Of a DNA stretch of 64,000 bases, positions 27,054 to 37,400 are shown piece by piece (within the stretch, counting starts at the first letter, position 1; every line of letters begins with the position of its first letter). The stretch covers positions 2,480,001 to 2,544,000 of the forward strand of contig NZ_CP135079.1 of the NCBI RefSeq assembly GCF_032121415.1. The letters run 5' to 3'. The stretch comes from Streptomyces parvus (GTDB lineage: Bacteria > Actinomycetota > Actinomycetes > Streptomycetales > Streptomycetaceae). The position numbers were made by a program, and so were the translations under genes. Under the pieces are notes generated by a model. That model saw only the letters and a list, made by a program, of their open reading frames with translations. It made no database searches and had not been told where the DNA came from.

Positions 27054-27991
27054 GCAGCGCACCGGACGTGAACACCGCCCGCATCGGCCGCCGGAAAGCG
27101 GTCACCCGGCAGCCGGGCGTCCCCGAAGCCCCCAAGGCCGCGCAGTCCCTCGGGGCCAGGATCGCCGCCCGGGCGGGCGGCGGGGTGATGCGGGTCTTCC
27201 TGGTCCTGGTCGCCCTGTTCTGGCTGATGCCCACGATCGGTCTGCTGCTGTCCTCGCTGCGCGATCCGCAGGACATCGCGGCGACCGGCTGGTGGAAGAT
27301 CTTCACCGCCCCGTCCGAGCTGACCTTCGAGAACTACCAGCGGCTGCTGGACAATTCGACGATCACCGGCTCGCTGGGCAGCACGATCATGATCACCGTG
27401 CCCTCCACGGTGCTGGTGGTGGTGATCGGGTCGTTCGCCGGATACGCCTTCGCCTGGATGGAGTTCCCCGGCCGGGACTGGTTGTTCCTGCTGGTCGTCG
27501 GGTTGCTCGTGGTGCCGGTGCAGGTCGCGCTGATCCCGGTCTCCGAACTGTTCGGCGCCATCGGGATCTTCGAGACGACGCTCGGCGTGGTGCTGTTCCA
27601 CACGGCGTTCGGCCTGCCGTTCGCGATCTTCCTGCTGCGGAACTTCTTCGCGGAGATCCCCCGCGAACTGCTGGAGGCCGCCCGGCTCGACGGGGCGGGC
27701 GAGATCCGGCTCTTCACCCGGGTCGTGATGCCGCTGGGCGGTCCGGCGATCGCTTCGCTCGGGATCTTCCAGTTCCTGTGGGTGTGGAACGACATGCTGG
27801 TCGCGCTGATCTTCGCGGACTCCGAGTCGCCTCCGATCACCGTGGCGCTCCAGCAGCAGGTACGCCAGTTCGGCAACAACATCGATGTGCTCGCGCCCGG
27901 CGCGTTCGTGTCGATGGTGATCCCGCTGGCGGTGTTCTTCGCCTTCCAGCGGCAGTTCGTCTCCGGCGTGATGGCGGGCGCGGTCAAGTAG
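27050..27991 (+). CDS. Sugar ABC permease (MalG-type)
   Basis: The protein has 313 residues from ATG 27050, which overlaps the previous stop by four bases. There are six membrane segments starting at VMRVFLVLVALFWLMPTIGLLLSSL, which follows a 45-residue polar N-terminus. The EAA motif is EAARLDGAGEIRLFTRVVMPL. With the MalF-type partner it forms the channel. No ATPase gene is in this operon. In Streptomyces the shared ATPase MsiK serves many sugar importers, so that is the likely energy source here. A terminator follows about 70 bp downstream. Confidence 0.92.
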   Translation: MSSAPDVNTARIGRRKAVTRQPGVPEAPKAAQSLGARIAARAGGGVMRVFLVLVALFWLMPTIGLLLSSLRDPQDIAATGWWKIFTAPSELTFENYQRLLDNSTITGSLGSTIMITVPSTVLVVVIGSFAGYAFAWMEFPGRDWLFLLVVGLLVVPVQVALIPVSELFGAIGIFETTLGVVLFHTAFGLPFAIFLLRNFFAEIPRELLEAARLDGAGEIRLFTRVVMPLGGPAIASLGIFQFLWVWNDMLVALIFADSESPPITVALQQQVRQFGNNIDVLAPGAFVSMVIPLAVFFAFQRQFVSGVMAGAVK

Positions 27992-28059
27992 CCCGCACCG
28001 CACGGCTGTACGCCCTTGAGGGCGCACCGCCGAAAACGCACGGCCGTACGTCAACACGG

Positions 28060-28089
28060 AGCGGCCCGGTTCCCCGGAACCGGGCCGCT
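28060..28089 (+). terminator. Terminator of the sugar ABC operon
   Basis: There are 13-bp perfect arms AGCGGCCCGGTTC/GAACCGGGCCGCT with a 4-nt loop, about 70 bp after the last permease gene. Confidence 0.75.
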
Positions 28090-28195
28090 TCGGCGTCCGG
28101 GTCCCCCGATTGCCACGTCCGGCGTAACCCTGTCATTCCATCCGACGTTTGCGCTCTGCCTGGATTTCCGCGAACGATCGACCCATGGATGTGTA

Positions 28196-30427
28196 GTGCC
28201 CCGGTTCTCCGTCATCGTGCCCGCATTCCGGGTCCAGGCGTATCTGCACGCGTGTCTGGATTCCGTGCTGGCCCAGTCCTTCAAGGACTACGAGATCATC
28301 GTGGTCGACGACTGCTCGCCCGACGCCTGCGGGCCGATCGCCGACGAGTACGCCCGCCGGGACCACCGTGTCACCGCACTGCACCTGCCCCGCAACACCG
28401 GCCTCGGCCCGGCCCGCAACGCCGGGATGGGCCGGGCGGCCGGCGACTACCTGATCTTCCTCGACGGCGACGACACCCTGCTGCCGGACGCCCTCCAGGC
28501 CATCGCCGACCGGATCGACACGACCGGCCAGCCCGACGTCCTGATGTACGACTACGCCCGTACGTACTGGACGGGCCGCAGCGTCCGCAACGTCCTGGGC
28601 GCCCATCTCGACGAGAGCGGCCCCGAGCGCTTCCGGCTCACCGACCGCCCCGAGCTGCTGCAACTCCTCATGGTCGTCTGGAACAAGGCGTACCGCCGCG
28701 CGTTCGTCGAGGCCGAGGGGTTCACCTTCCCGCCCGGCTACTACGAGGACACCCCCTGGACCTACCCGGTCCTGATGTCGGCCGATTCGATCGCGGTGCT
28801 CGACGCGGTCTGCGTCTCCTACCGGCAGCGGCGGCGCGGCAACATCCTCTCCACCACCAGCGAGAAGCACTTCGACGTCTTCGACCAGTACGACCGGGTC
28901 TTCGCGTTCATCGACTCCCGCCCCGAACTCGCCCTGTGGCGGCCGGTGATATTCCGCCGCATGCTGGACCACTTCTCGGCGCTGTTCGCCTCCCGGGACC
29001 GGCTGCCGCCGCACAGCCGCGCCGCCTTCTTCCGCCGGGCGAGCGCCTCCTGCCGCCGCTACCGCACCCCCGGCGCCCCGGTCCCCCGCCGCGCGCTGCT
29101 GCGGCACGGTCTGCTGCGGCTCGGCGCGCGGCGCACCTACCGGGCCCTGTCGGCGGCCCAGCGCCTCGGCGGCCGGCTTCGGAAAGGAGCGACGGCCCTG
29201 CGCCGGACGGTGCGGGGTGCGGCGCTGCGCGCGCACTACCGCATCCAGTTGCGGCTGCCGGTGCGCACCCGGGACGCGGTGTTCACCACGCAGGGCGGCG
29301 GCGGGTACGCAGGCAGTCCGGCGGCGATCGAGGCGAAGGTCCGCGAGCTGGTCCCGGGGCTGCGGACGGCCTGGATCTGCCGCCCCGTCGACGCCCACAC
29401 CGTGCCGACCGGCACCCGGCACCTCGCGCCCGGCACCTTCGCCCACCGGACAGCCCTGGCCCGCTCGGCGTATCTGGTGAACGACGGCTCCTTCGACCGG
29501 GGGCTGGTCAAGCGGCGGGGCCAGATCCTGCTCCAGACGCACGAGGGCACACCGCTGCGGACCGTGGGCACCGATCTGCTGGACCGGCCCGCCGCCGCCC
29601 GGGGCACCGACTTCGACGAGCTGCTGCGCTCGGTCGACACCTGGGACTTCTCCCTCTCGGCCAACCCTCACTCCACCCTCGTACGGGAACGGGCCTATCC
29701 GTCCGCGTACACGACACTGGAGTACGGCTCGCCGCGCAACGACGTCTACCACCGCACCGGCCCGGCCGATGTGGCGCGCCTGCGCGAGACGCTGGGCATC
29801 CCGGAGGGTGCCGTCGCCCTGCTGTACGCCCCCGTCCCCCGCGACTACCGGCGTGTCCAGCGGCCCTCCCTCGACCTGGAGCGGCTGGTCCGGGTCCTGG
29901 GCCCGCAGTTCGTGGTCCTCGCCCGGGCGCCGCGCCCCGGAGGCCCCGGGGTCGGGGGCCGGGGGGCGCATCCGCGGATCATCGACGTGAGCGCCCACCG
30001 GTCCGTGGAGACGCTGGCGCTCGCCTCGGACGCCCTGCTCACCGACTACGCCTCGCTGATGTTCGACTACGTCAACCTGGACCGCCCGGTGGTGCTGCAC
30101 CTCGACGACATCGAGGCGTACGAGGCGGCCCGGGGCACGTACTTCGACATCACGGCGTTCCCGCCCGGCGTCGTCGCCCGGAGCCAGGACGAGCTGTTCG
30201 ACATCTTCGCCACGGACCACTGGCGCGGTTCCCGCTCGGCCCAGCTGCGGGCCGCTTTCCGGGCCCGGTTCTGTCCGTACGACGACGGGTACGCCGCCGA
30301 GCGCGTGGTGCGGCGGGTCTTCCTCGGGGAGACGGACGGGCTGCCCCTGCCGGTGCCGTTCTCGGCCCGCCGGACGCCCGCGGCCCTGCCCGCCCAGGAC
30401 GGGGCGGGGGCGACCGTCGGGGGCTGA
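28196..30427 (+). CDS. GT2 glycosyltransferase - TagF-like fusion; TagF-like part lacks both catalytic His
   Basis: The protein has 743 residues from GTG 28196. Residues 1-225 are a GT2 domain with intact metal/nucleotide motifs (FSVIVPAFRVQAYL; VVDDCSPD; IFLDGDDTLL; NKAYRR). A basic linker follows, then a CDP-glycerol glycerophosphotransferase (TagF-like) domain from about 370. In that family two His are essential: one in (W/H)HGTPLK, one in R-x-H-Y/P. Here the first reads QTHEGTPLR (Glu450) and the second RAPRPG (Pro579), while the nearby DYASLMFDY motif persists. The C-terminal part is therefore probably not a transferase and may bind substrate or polymer. It opens the wall-polymer locus and is convergent with the GT4 gene, 23 bp apart, with a 12-bp palindrome (30437-30448) between them. 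Confidence 0.85.
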   Translation: MPRFSVIVPAFRVQAYLHACLDSVLAQSFKDYEIIVVDDCSPDACGPIADEYARRDHRVTALHLPRNTGLGPARNAGMGRAAGDYLIFLDGDDTLLPDALQAIADRIDTTGQPDVLMYDYARTYWTGRSVRNVLGAHLDESGPERFRLTDRPELLQLLMVVWNKAYRRAFVEAEGFTFPPGYYEDTPWTYPVLMSADSIAVLDAVCVSYRQRRRGNILSTTSEKHFDVFDQYDRVFAFIDSRPELALWRPVIFRRMLDHFSALFASRDRLPPHSRAAFFRRASASCRRYRTPGAPVPRRALLRHGLLRLGARRTYRALSAAQRLGGRLRKGATALRRTVRGAALRAHYRIQLRLPVRTRDAVFTTQGGGGYAGSPAAIEAKVRELVPGLRTAWICRPVDAHTVPTGTRHLAPGTFAHRTALARSAYLVNDGSFDRGLVKRRGQILLQTHEGTPLRTVGTDLLDRPAAARGTDFDELLRSVDTWDFSLSANPHSTLVRERAYPSAYTTLEYGSPRNDVYHRTGPADVARLRETLGIPEGAVALLYAPVPRDYRRVQRPSLDLERLVRVLGPQFVVLARAPRPGGPGVGGRGAHPRIIDVSAHRSVETLALASDALLTDYASLMFDYVNLDRPVVLHLDDIEAYEAARGTYFDITAFPPGVVARSQDELFDIFATDHWRGSRSAQLRAAFRARFCPYDDGYAAERVVRRVFLGETDGLPLPVPFSARRTPAALPAQDGAGATVGG

Positions 30428-30450
30428 CCCCGACGACCGCCCGGGCGGGC

Positions 30451-31593
30451 TCAGCGCTCCAGGAACGCGAACAGCTCCTCCCAGCGGCGCAGGGTCTCCG
30501 GTTCGGAGAACCGCTGCACGCCGGAGCGGGCCCGCGCGCCCATCGCGTCGCGCAGCCGGGGATTGCCGGTGAGGCGCAGCAGCCGGTCGGCGAGGGCGGC
30601 GACGTCCCCGGCCGGGGCGAGGAGCCCGTCCTCGCCGTCCCGGACGATCTCGCGCACCCCGGGCGCGCAGTCGAAGGCGGCACACGGCACTCCGCCGGCC
30701 ATCGCCTCCAGCAGCGCGAGCGGGAAGCCCTCGCCGCGGGAGGACTGGACGAAGACGGAGGCGTCCGCGAGGGCCCGCTCCACGTCGTCGGTGCGGCCCA
30801 TCCACTCCACCGAGCCGTCGAGACCGAGGCCGGTGCACTGTGCCTTCAGGGCGGCCTCGTCCTCGCCCGCTCCGTACACGCGGAGCGTCCACTCGGGGCG
30901 GGCGGGGGCGACCAGGGCCCAGGTGGCCAGAAGCAGGTCGATGCCCTTCTGGTCGCTGAGCCGGCCGATGCTGGCGACGGTCTTCGCCGTGCGCGGGGAG
31001 GGCACGAGCGGGAGGCGGGAGAGGGCGTTGGGCAGGAAGCCGACGTTGTTCATGCCGTCCCCGGCCCACCGGTCGGCGTCCTCCTCGGTGAGGACGAGCC
31101 AGTGGTCGAGGTCCTTGTAGTGGTTCTTGATCCAGCGGTAGCGGTGGCTCGCGCGGGAGTAGTCGTAGGACTCGTGGCTCATCCCGATGACCCGCAGCCC
31201 GGTGGTGTCGGCCTCCCCGACCCACTCCATCGCCCAGACCTGGGTGACGATGACGACCGCGCCCGGCCGGGCCGTGGCGAAGAGTTCCGAGAGCCGCCCG
31301 ACGGCCTGCTTCTTGGCGGCGACCCGGGCGGCCTCCTTGCGCCGGGTGGGGATCCGGAAGCGGTCGCGGACGCCGTGGGGTGTCCAGGGGGTCGGGGGGT
31401 GGGCGGGGTAGAGGGCGGTGACGGGGTGTTCGGGCTGCCGGGGCAGCGTCATCTTGAGGTCGGAGGCGTGGATGCCGACGGCGTGGACCCGGTGGCCCTG
31501 GTCCGCGAAGAGCCGGGCGGTCTCGTGCATCCAGCGGGTGACGCCGCCGAGTTCGTCGGTGCTGTTGGAGACGATGAAGATGTCGCGGCTCAT
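30451..31593 (-). CDS. GT4-family glycosyltransferase
   Basis: The protein has 380 residues from ATG 31593. The N-terminal Rossmann half opens with IFIVSNSTDELGGVTRWMHETARLF, with the acceptor-side glycine pair. The C-terminal half has TVASIGRLSDQKGIDLLL and the E-x7-E donor motif in EGFPLALLEAMAGGVPCAAF. It is a retaining, GT-B-fold enzyme that adds a sugar from a nucleotide donor on the cytoplasmic side. Its start overlaps the stop of the upstream GT2/TagF-like gene by ATGA; it is the last gene of a three-gene coupled operon (37903 to 30451). It is likely to build or decorate the repeat unit of the wall polymer. Confidence 0.9.
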   Translation of the reverse strand: MSRDIFIVSNSTDELGGVTRWMHETARLFADQGHRVHAVGIHASDLKMTLPRQPEHPVTALYPAHPPTPWTPHGVRDRFRIPTRRKEAARVAAKKQAVGRLSELFATARPGAVVIVTQVWAMEWVGEADTTGLRVIGMSHESYDYSRASHRYRWIKNHYKDLDHWLVLTEEDADRWAGDGMNNVGFLPNALSRLPLVPSPRTAKTVASIGRLSDQKGIDLLLATWALVAPARPEWTLRVYGAGEDEAALKAQCTGLGLDGSVEWMGRTDDVERALADASVFVQSSRGEGFPLALLEAMAGGVPCAAFDCAPGVREIVRDGEDGLLAPAGDVAALADRLLRLTGNPRLRDAMGARARSGVQRFSEPETLRRWEELFAFLER

Positions 31594-34454
31594 CGGCCGG
31601 CCCCCCGGTCGTGGTCGGTGGTGTGACGGACGCCCCGCGAGGCGGTGGGCCCGAAGACGGCGGCGACAACGGCCCGGGCCGCGTCGCCCTGGTCGTATGC
31701 GCCGAACCGCTCGGCGAACGCCCGGCGTCGGTCCGCGTACCGGGTGTCGGACTTCTTCAGTTCCGCGAGGGCGGCGAACAGCTCCTCCTGGGTCGCGGTC
31801 ACCGGCCCCGGGGCCTGCTCCCGCAGGTCGAAGTAGCTGCCGCGCTCGGCCGCGTACGCCTCCAGGTCGGGGGCGAACAGCACGACGGGCCGGTCGAGGA
31901 GGGCGAAGTCGAACATGATGGAGGAGTAGTCGGTCACCAACACATCGGTGATGGTGAGGAGTTCGCTGACATCGTGCTGGCGTGAGACGTCGACGACGGT
32001 GCCGGGCGGGCAGACCGGCAGCCGGGCCGACTCCAGGTAGTGGGCCCGCACGAGCAGGGTGTGGGTGTCGCCGAACCGCTCCGCGAACTCCCTCACGTCC
32101 AGCAGGAGCCGGCTCCTGCGCTGCTTTCCGGGGCCGCCCCGGAACGTCGGGGCGTACAGCACGGTCTTCTTGTGGTCGTCGAGCCCGAGAGCCCCGGCGA
32201 GCGGCGGGCGCGGCAGCCTTCCCTCGGCCTCGGCCCGGGTGCGCTCCGCGATCAGGGCGTCGTTGCGCGGGTAGCCGGTGCGCAGCAGCCTCTCCTCGGG
32301 CAGCCGGTAGGCGCGGGCGAGGGTGGTCACGTCGTGCTCGGAGCGGACGAGGAAATGGTCGAAGCGGTCGACGGCCTGCTGGAGCCGTTCGCGCTGCGGG
32401 GCGTTCTGGAGCCGGACCCGGGTCTCGTCGAACCCCATCCGTTTGTACGCGGAGCCGTGCCAGGTCTGGAGGTACGTGGTGTGGGCGGGCTTGCGCAGAT
32501 GCTGCGGGAAGCCCTGGTTGTCGACCCAGTACTCGGCGCGGGCCAGCGCCCACAGATAGCGCCAGGACCAGCGGCGTACGAGGCGGGCGTCGTCCGGGAA
32601 CCCGGCCGGGGAGGGGTCGTAGGACCAGGTGGCGTGGAGCTTCAGGCCCTGGCGGCGGATCTCCTCGTACAGGGCGCGCGGGCTGTCGCCGAAGCAGGTG
32701 CCCATGTGGCTCTCGAAGACGACGGAGCCCCGGCGCACGGGGAGACGGGTGAGCCAGGTGTTGTAGGCGGGGGCCTTGAACCCGCGGGAGCGGTAGCGGT
32801 CGAGGCGCTTGCGCAGGGCGCGGACGAGGAGCTTGGCCTTGCGGGCGGGCCGGAAGCGGGTGGCGTAGCGGACCAGGCGGTGGGCGGTGCGGGCCGAGCG
32901 GCGGCGGGCGGCCAGCCGGAGCGCCAAGTGGTCCTTGACCGTGATGTAGGGCTCCCAGGTGTCCCCGGCGAGCCGCCCGAGCCGGGGCCGCGCGGCGAAC
33001 CGGACCGCACCGGCGACCTGGTCCCGCGGGGCGAACAGGTCGCTGACGGACCGGGCCCCGTCGGCCTCGACGATCAGCCGCGCGTCCCACGCCGTGTCGC
33101 GGACGCCGACGGGGCGCAGGCGGCGCGAGACGTCGGCCCGCGCGCGCCACGTGATCCCGTTCCCGTCGTGCCGGACCACCTCGGCCGGGAACGCGACGGC
33201 GCGCGCCCCGCCCCGGGCCCGGAACTCCAGGGTGGCGGTGAGGGGGGCGCCGGGGCCGGGGCCGGTGTGCCCGGGCAGCACGAGACGGCCTTCCAGGAGG
33301 AGGTGGCCGTGGTCGGCGGCGGCGCAGCGGGTGAGCCGGTTCATCAGCCGCATCTCGCCGAACCGGCGGTACTGGTGGCCGAGTTCGGTGATGTCGGCGA
33401 CGGCCTCCTCAGCTTCCCCGCCCCAGCCGACCCGCCCGTCCGCGCCCGTCGTCAGCGGCGCGCACACGGTGGCGGGCCGGCTCAGCGCGTAGGCCGCGGC
33501 CAGGATCCCTTCGGTATCGCCCCGGCCCAGCAGGGTCACGGCGACCCGTTCCAGCGGCGGCAGGTCCGGCGGGACGGGTCCGGTCAGCGTGCGGGCGGCA
33601 GCGGCGGCGACCCGGTCGCGGCGGACGGCGGGCAGCCCGGGGAAGGACCGGACCAGGGGCACCAGATGATCCCGGTGGAATGCCTTCTCCCGCTCCTCGC
33701 GCAGCTCGGGCAGCCCCTGCGCGAGGAGGGTGTTGGCGACCCGGCGGTGGGCCTCGACCAGCTCGACGAGGTCACGGGCCCGGTCGGGGACGGCCCGGCC
33801 GGTCACGACGAGCCGGCGGACCAGGGCGATCCGGCCGACCGATGCGGCGGCGAGCGGGCCGAACAGGATCTCGCTGTGCGCCAGATCCTCCTCGTACCGC
33901 AGCCCGTGCCGCCGGGCGGCCTCGCGGCGCAGGCAGAACCCGGTCACCAGGGCGTCCCGGACGACGAGTTGGGGCGTCTCGGTGAAACGGGAGAGGGTGC
34001 GGGAACGGGCGAACAGCTCCCCCTGCCAGGACGGCTCCCGCTCCTTGCCGCCCTCGTCGGTGACCCGGCTCCAGCGGCCGGCGACGAGGTCGGCGCGGCT
34101 GGTCTCGCCCGCGTGCCAGAAGTTGCGGCAGGCGTGCTTCTGGAGCCGCTCGCCGCTGCCGAGGACCAGGACGTACCGGCCGGTCGCCGCGTCGAGACCC
34201 GCGTTGCGCAGGGCCCCGGTGGTGCGGGCGGCCGGGTCGGCGTGGACGAGGCGGACCCGCTCGGGCGCGCGGGCGGCGAGGGCGCGGGCGGCGGCGCGGA
34301 CGGCCGGGTCGGCGGCGGAGGCAAGGACGACGAGGGCCTCGGAGCCGCGCAGCGACTGTCCGAGGACGGACTCCACACAGGCGCGCAGGGCGTCGGCCCC
34401 GCCCGGGCCCTCGCCGTCCCCGCCGCCGGTGATCACACAGCTGAAGTCGCTCAT
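31590..34454 (-). CDS. TagF-like polymerase with degenerate N-terminal GT2 domain
   Basis: The protein has 954 residues from ATG 34454. The N-terminus keeps the GT2 outline (FSCVITGGG...LRACVESVLGQSL; RNAGLDAATGRYVLVLG), but the usual VDDGSTD is VLASAAD and the metal-binding DSDD is GSGE, so it should be inactive. The middle (about 300-560) is a beta-rich domain shared with the two larger relatives. The C-terminal TagF-like domain has LQTWHGSAYKRMG (His kept, TPL changed to SAY), RAHY, and VTDYSSIMFDF, so it should be active as a CDP-alditol phosphotransferase or related sugar-phosphate transferase. Both ends overlap neighbours by four bases. Confidence 0.86.
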   Translation of the reverse strand: MSDFSCVITGGGDGEGPGGADALRACVESVLGQSLRGSEALVVLASAADPAVRAAARALAARAPERVRLVHADPAARTTGALRNAGLDAATGRYVLVLGSGERLQKHACRNFWHAGETSRADLVAGRWSRVTDEGGKEREPSWQGELFARSRTLSRFTETPQLVVRDALVTGFCLRREAARRHGLRYEEDLAHSEILFGPLAAASVGRIALVRRLVVTGRAVPDRARDLVELVEAHRRVANTLLAQGLPELREEREKAFHRDHLVPLVRSFPGLPAVRRDRVAAAAARTLTGPVPPDLPPLERVAVTLLGRGDTEGILAAAYALSRPATVCAPLTTGADGRVGWGGEAEEAVADITELGHQYRRFGEMRLMNRLTRCAAADHGHLLLEGRLVLPGHTGPGPGAPLTATLEFRARGGARAVAFPAEVVRHDGNGITWRARADVSRRLRPVGVRDTAWDARLIVEADGARSVSDLFAPRDQVAGAVRFAARPRLGRLAGDTWEPYITVKDHLALRLAARRRSARTAHRLVRYATRFRPARKAKLLVRALRKRLDRYRSRGFKAPAYNTWLTRLPVRRGSVVFESHMGTCFGDSPRALYEEIRRQGLKLHATWSYDPSPAGFPDDARLVRRWSWRYLWALARAEYWVDNQGFPQHLRKPAHTTYLQTWHGSAYKRMGFDETRVRLQNAPQRERLQQAVDRFDHFLVRSEHDVTTLARAYRLPEERLLRTGYPRNDALIAERTRAEAEGRLPRPPLAGALGLDDHKKTVLYAPTFRGGPGKQRRSRLLLDVREFAERFGDTHTLLVRAHYLESARLPVCPPGTVVDVSRQHDVSELLTITDVLVTDYSSIMFDFALLDRPVVLFAPDLEAYAAERGSYFDLREQAPGPVTATQEELFAALAELKKSDTRYADRRRAFAERFGAYDQGDAARAVVAAVFGPTASRGVRHTTDHDRGAGR

Positions 34455-37400
34455 GCCTGCTCCCCCTTGAGCATCCGGTCCACGACCCTGGCCGCGGCGG
34501 TCCCGTCGTCGAGGTCGCAGAACGCCTCCCGGAACTGTTCGTACGCCTCCCGGTGCCCGGCGGTGGCGGCTTCCGGGTCGCGGAGCGCGGCCACGACCCC
34601 GGCGGAGTCGGGGATCAGCGGTCCGGGGGCGCGGTGCTCGAAGTCGAAGCAGAAGCCGCGCAGGGTGTCGCGGTAGTGGGCCAGGTCGTAGGTGTGGAAG
34701 AGCATGGGGCGGCCGGTCTGCGCGAAGTCGAACATGACCGAGGAGTAGTCGGTGACCAGCACATCGCCGATCAGCAGCAGTTCGCCGACGTCCGGGTGGC
34801 GGGAGACGTCCCGGACGAAGTCGGTGTCGGGGACGGTTCCGCCGACGAGGTAGTGCCGCCGGACCAGGAGGACATGGTCCCCGCCGAGGACCTCGCGGGC
34901 GTGTTCCAGGTCGAGGTGGAGGTCGGGGGCGTACCTTCCTCCCTTCCGCGGCTGGTCCTCGCGCCAGGTCGGGGCGTAGAGGATCACGCGCCGCCCTTCG
35001 GGGATCGCGAGCCGTTCCCGTACGGCGGCGGCGACCTTGGCCCGGTCGGAGGCGTACAGCAGGTCGTTGCGCGGGTAGCCGCACTCCAGGACCTCGCCCC
35101 CGTAGCCGAAGGCGCGGCGCAGGACGGGGGTGGAGAAGCTGTTCGGGGAGACGAGCACGCTCCACTGGGCGGACCGGCGTTCCATCGACGCCATGTACGC
35201 GGCGTCGGCGTGCGGAGTGCCCGCGAGGTCACGGCCGATGCGCTTGAGGGGGGTGCCGTGCCAGGTCTGGACGACGCACTGGCCGTCGGCACGCTCGAAC
35301 CACTCGGGGAGGTGGGTGTTGGTGACGATCCAGCGGCTGCGGGCCATCGCCTGGTACCACTCGGCGCTGTGCAGCGCGACGGGCCGGACCCCGTCGGGCA
35401 CGGCCGCCTGCTGGTCGCGGACGACCCACAGGTGCTCGATGTCCGTTTCCCTGGCGGCGAGTTCGCGGTGGACGGCACGGGGGGAGTCGGAGAACTGGCG
35501 GCCGTCGTAACTGGAGTAGAGGACGGTGGGGCGCGTCGCAGCCGGGGCGACGGCGCGGACCGCGGCATACCGCTCGCGCCGGACGCGCTGCCCGTACGGC
35601 CCCCGGTCGACGGCCGGGAGGGCGCTGCCGGACTCCAGGACGAGCCGGTCGTGGTGGCGCCGCTGGAGGGTGAAGTCCCGCCCTCCCTCGTGCCGTTGCC
35701 GGGGCAGGGTGCTGTGCAGGGGGGTGCCGAGCCGGAGCGGCCGGTACGCCTGCGGGTCCCGCTCCCCCGGCGTGCGCAGGAAGAGGTACCAGCGCCCCTC
35801 GGCGAGCGGCAGCGCTCCGCCGGGCCCTTCGACGGCGGCGGGCGCGATCACGGCCCGGAAGCCGCCGCCCTCTCCCCGCTCCACCTCGACGACGGCCTCC
35901 TCCTGGTGGCCGCTGTGGCGCAGGACGAGTTCGTGGGCGGCGTCCGTGGGCTCGGGGAAGCCCCCTTCGAGGACCAGCTCGCCCGTCCCCTCCCAGACGG
36001 CGGAGGTGACGACGGGCTGGACGGCCCGTTCGGTGAGGACGAGGTCGCCCGAGGGGTTGGGGGCCGCATATACCTCGCGGCCCCCGGGCAGTGCGTAACG
36101 CCCGTCCTGGCCGTCGGATCGGGCGGCGACAGTCAACGGACCTCCCTCACCGACGAGTTGGACGCCCCAGATGTCGTCCTCCCCCCGGAACGCGCTGAGC
36201 GGGATGTCCGCCGCCCGGGATCCGAGCGAGCCGCGCAGGGCGAACTCCCGGGTCTCCTTGGTGCGCCACTCGGTGAGCCGGAGGGCGACCGGCCCGGAGT
36301 CGCCGAGGACCTTCACCTCCAGGCGGACGGCGTCCTCGACCGCCGACTGCCGGGTCAGGACGGCGGTGACGCGTTCGGTGCGCAGCTCCAGCTTGTTGCC
36401 GGCCAGGACGGGGACGATACGGGTCCGTTCGTCGGTGTACGTCACGGCGGGCGGGGCCGGGGTGCCGACGAGCCGCATCGGGCCCCGGCGGGGCCGCCCC
36501 GCGCCGACGACGACGGCCTCCGCTTTCCAGGTCGTACGGTTGCCGCCCGCTTTCCCGGCGAGCCTGCGCGGGTCGACGGTGGCGGTGAACCCGGCACGGT
36601 CGTACCGGTGCAGGGAGCGGCCGGACCGGGCGGTGGCCTCGTCGCCGCCGACGGGGCGCAGCCGCAACGGGATGAGCCGCTTCCCGGACCGGAGCCAGCC
36701 GAGGCGCGGGGCTCCGCCGGGGGCGTTGCGCACATAGGCGTACCCGGTCAGATGCAGCAGCCCGTCCCGCCAGACGGCCTCGGTGAGGTGGGCGTGGACG
36801 GGCAGGTCGGCGGCGGTCAGCGCGGTCGCGGCGGGGGGCAGCGGGTCGCGGACGGCGGGGTGGTGAGCGCGGGGGCGGAGCAGTCCGCGGACGTGGAAGG
36901 TGTCCCGGTCCTTCTTCTCGTCGGCGAGGAGGGCGAGGAGTTCGGGGAGCCGGCGTTCGCGGATGAGCTGCCACTTGACCCGCAGATGCAGGGGCAGGGA
37001 CGCGAAGACGTCGGGTTCGACGGTGGAGGCGAAGGCGCCGGCGTGCTCCAGGAAGGCTTCGTGGAACTCCGCGTCGCCGTCCGGCAGAGCCTCGATGAAC
37101 AGCCACAGGTCGCCGGAGAGCGCATGGGCGTCGTAGCGGCGCTTGGCCTCGGCGGCGTCCGGTGTGGCACCCCGCTCGGCGAGGAAGCCGCTGACGGTGG
37201 TGACGGCGGTGACCCGGTCGCGGATGCCCCGGGGGACGGCCCGCCGGGTGGTGATCGAGCCGTCGCGGTCGCGCCAGTGGTAGACGGGTTCCTCGACGAC
37301 GTCGACCGAGCGGGCCAGGAAGTGGGCGGGGAGGACGACGGCGATGTCCTCGTACAGCACGCCGGTCGGGAAGGCGAAGGCGTGCTCGTCCCAGAAGGTG

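Noticed and set aside
30437..30448. 12-bp palindrome between the convergent 28196 and 30451 genes as a terminator
   Set aside because: It is too short and loop-less to be sure; noted only in the gene description.
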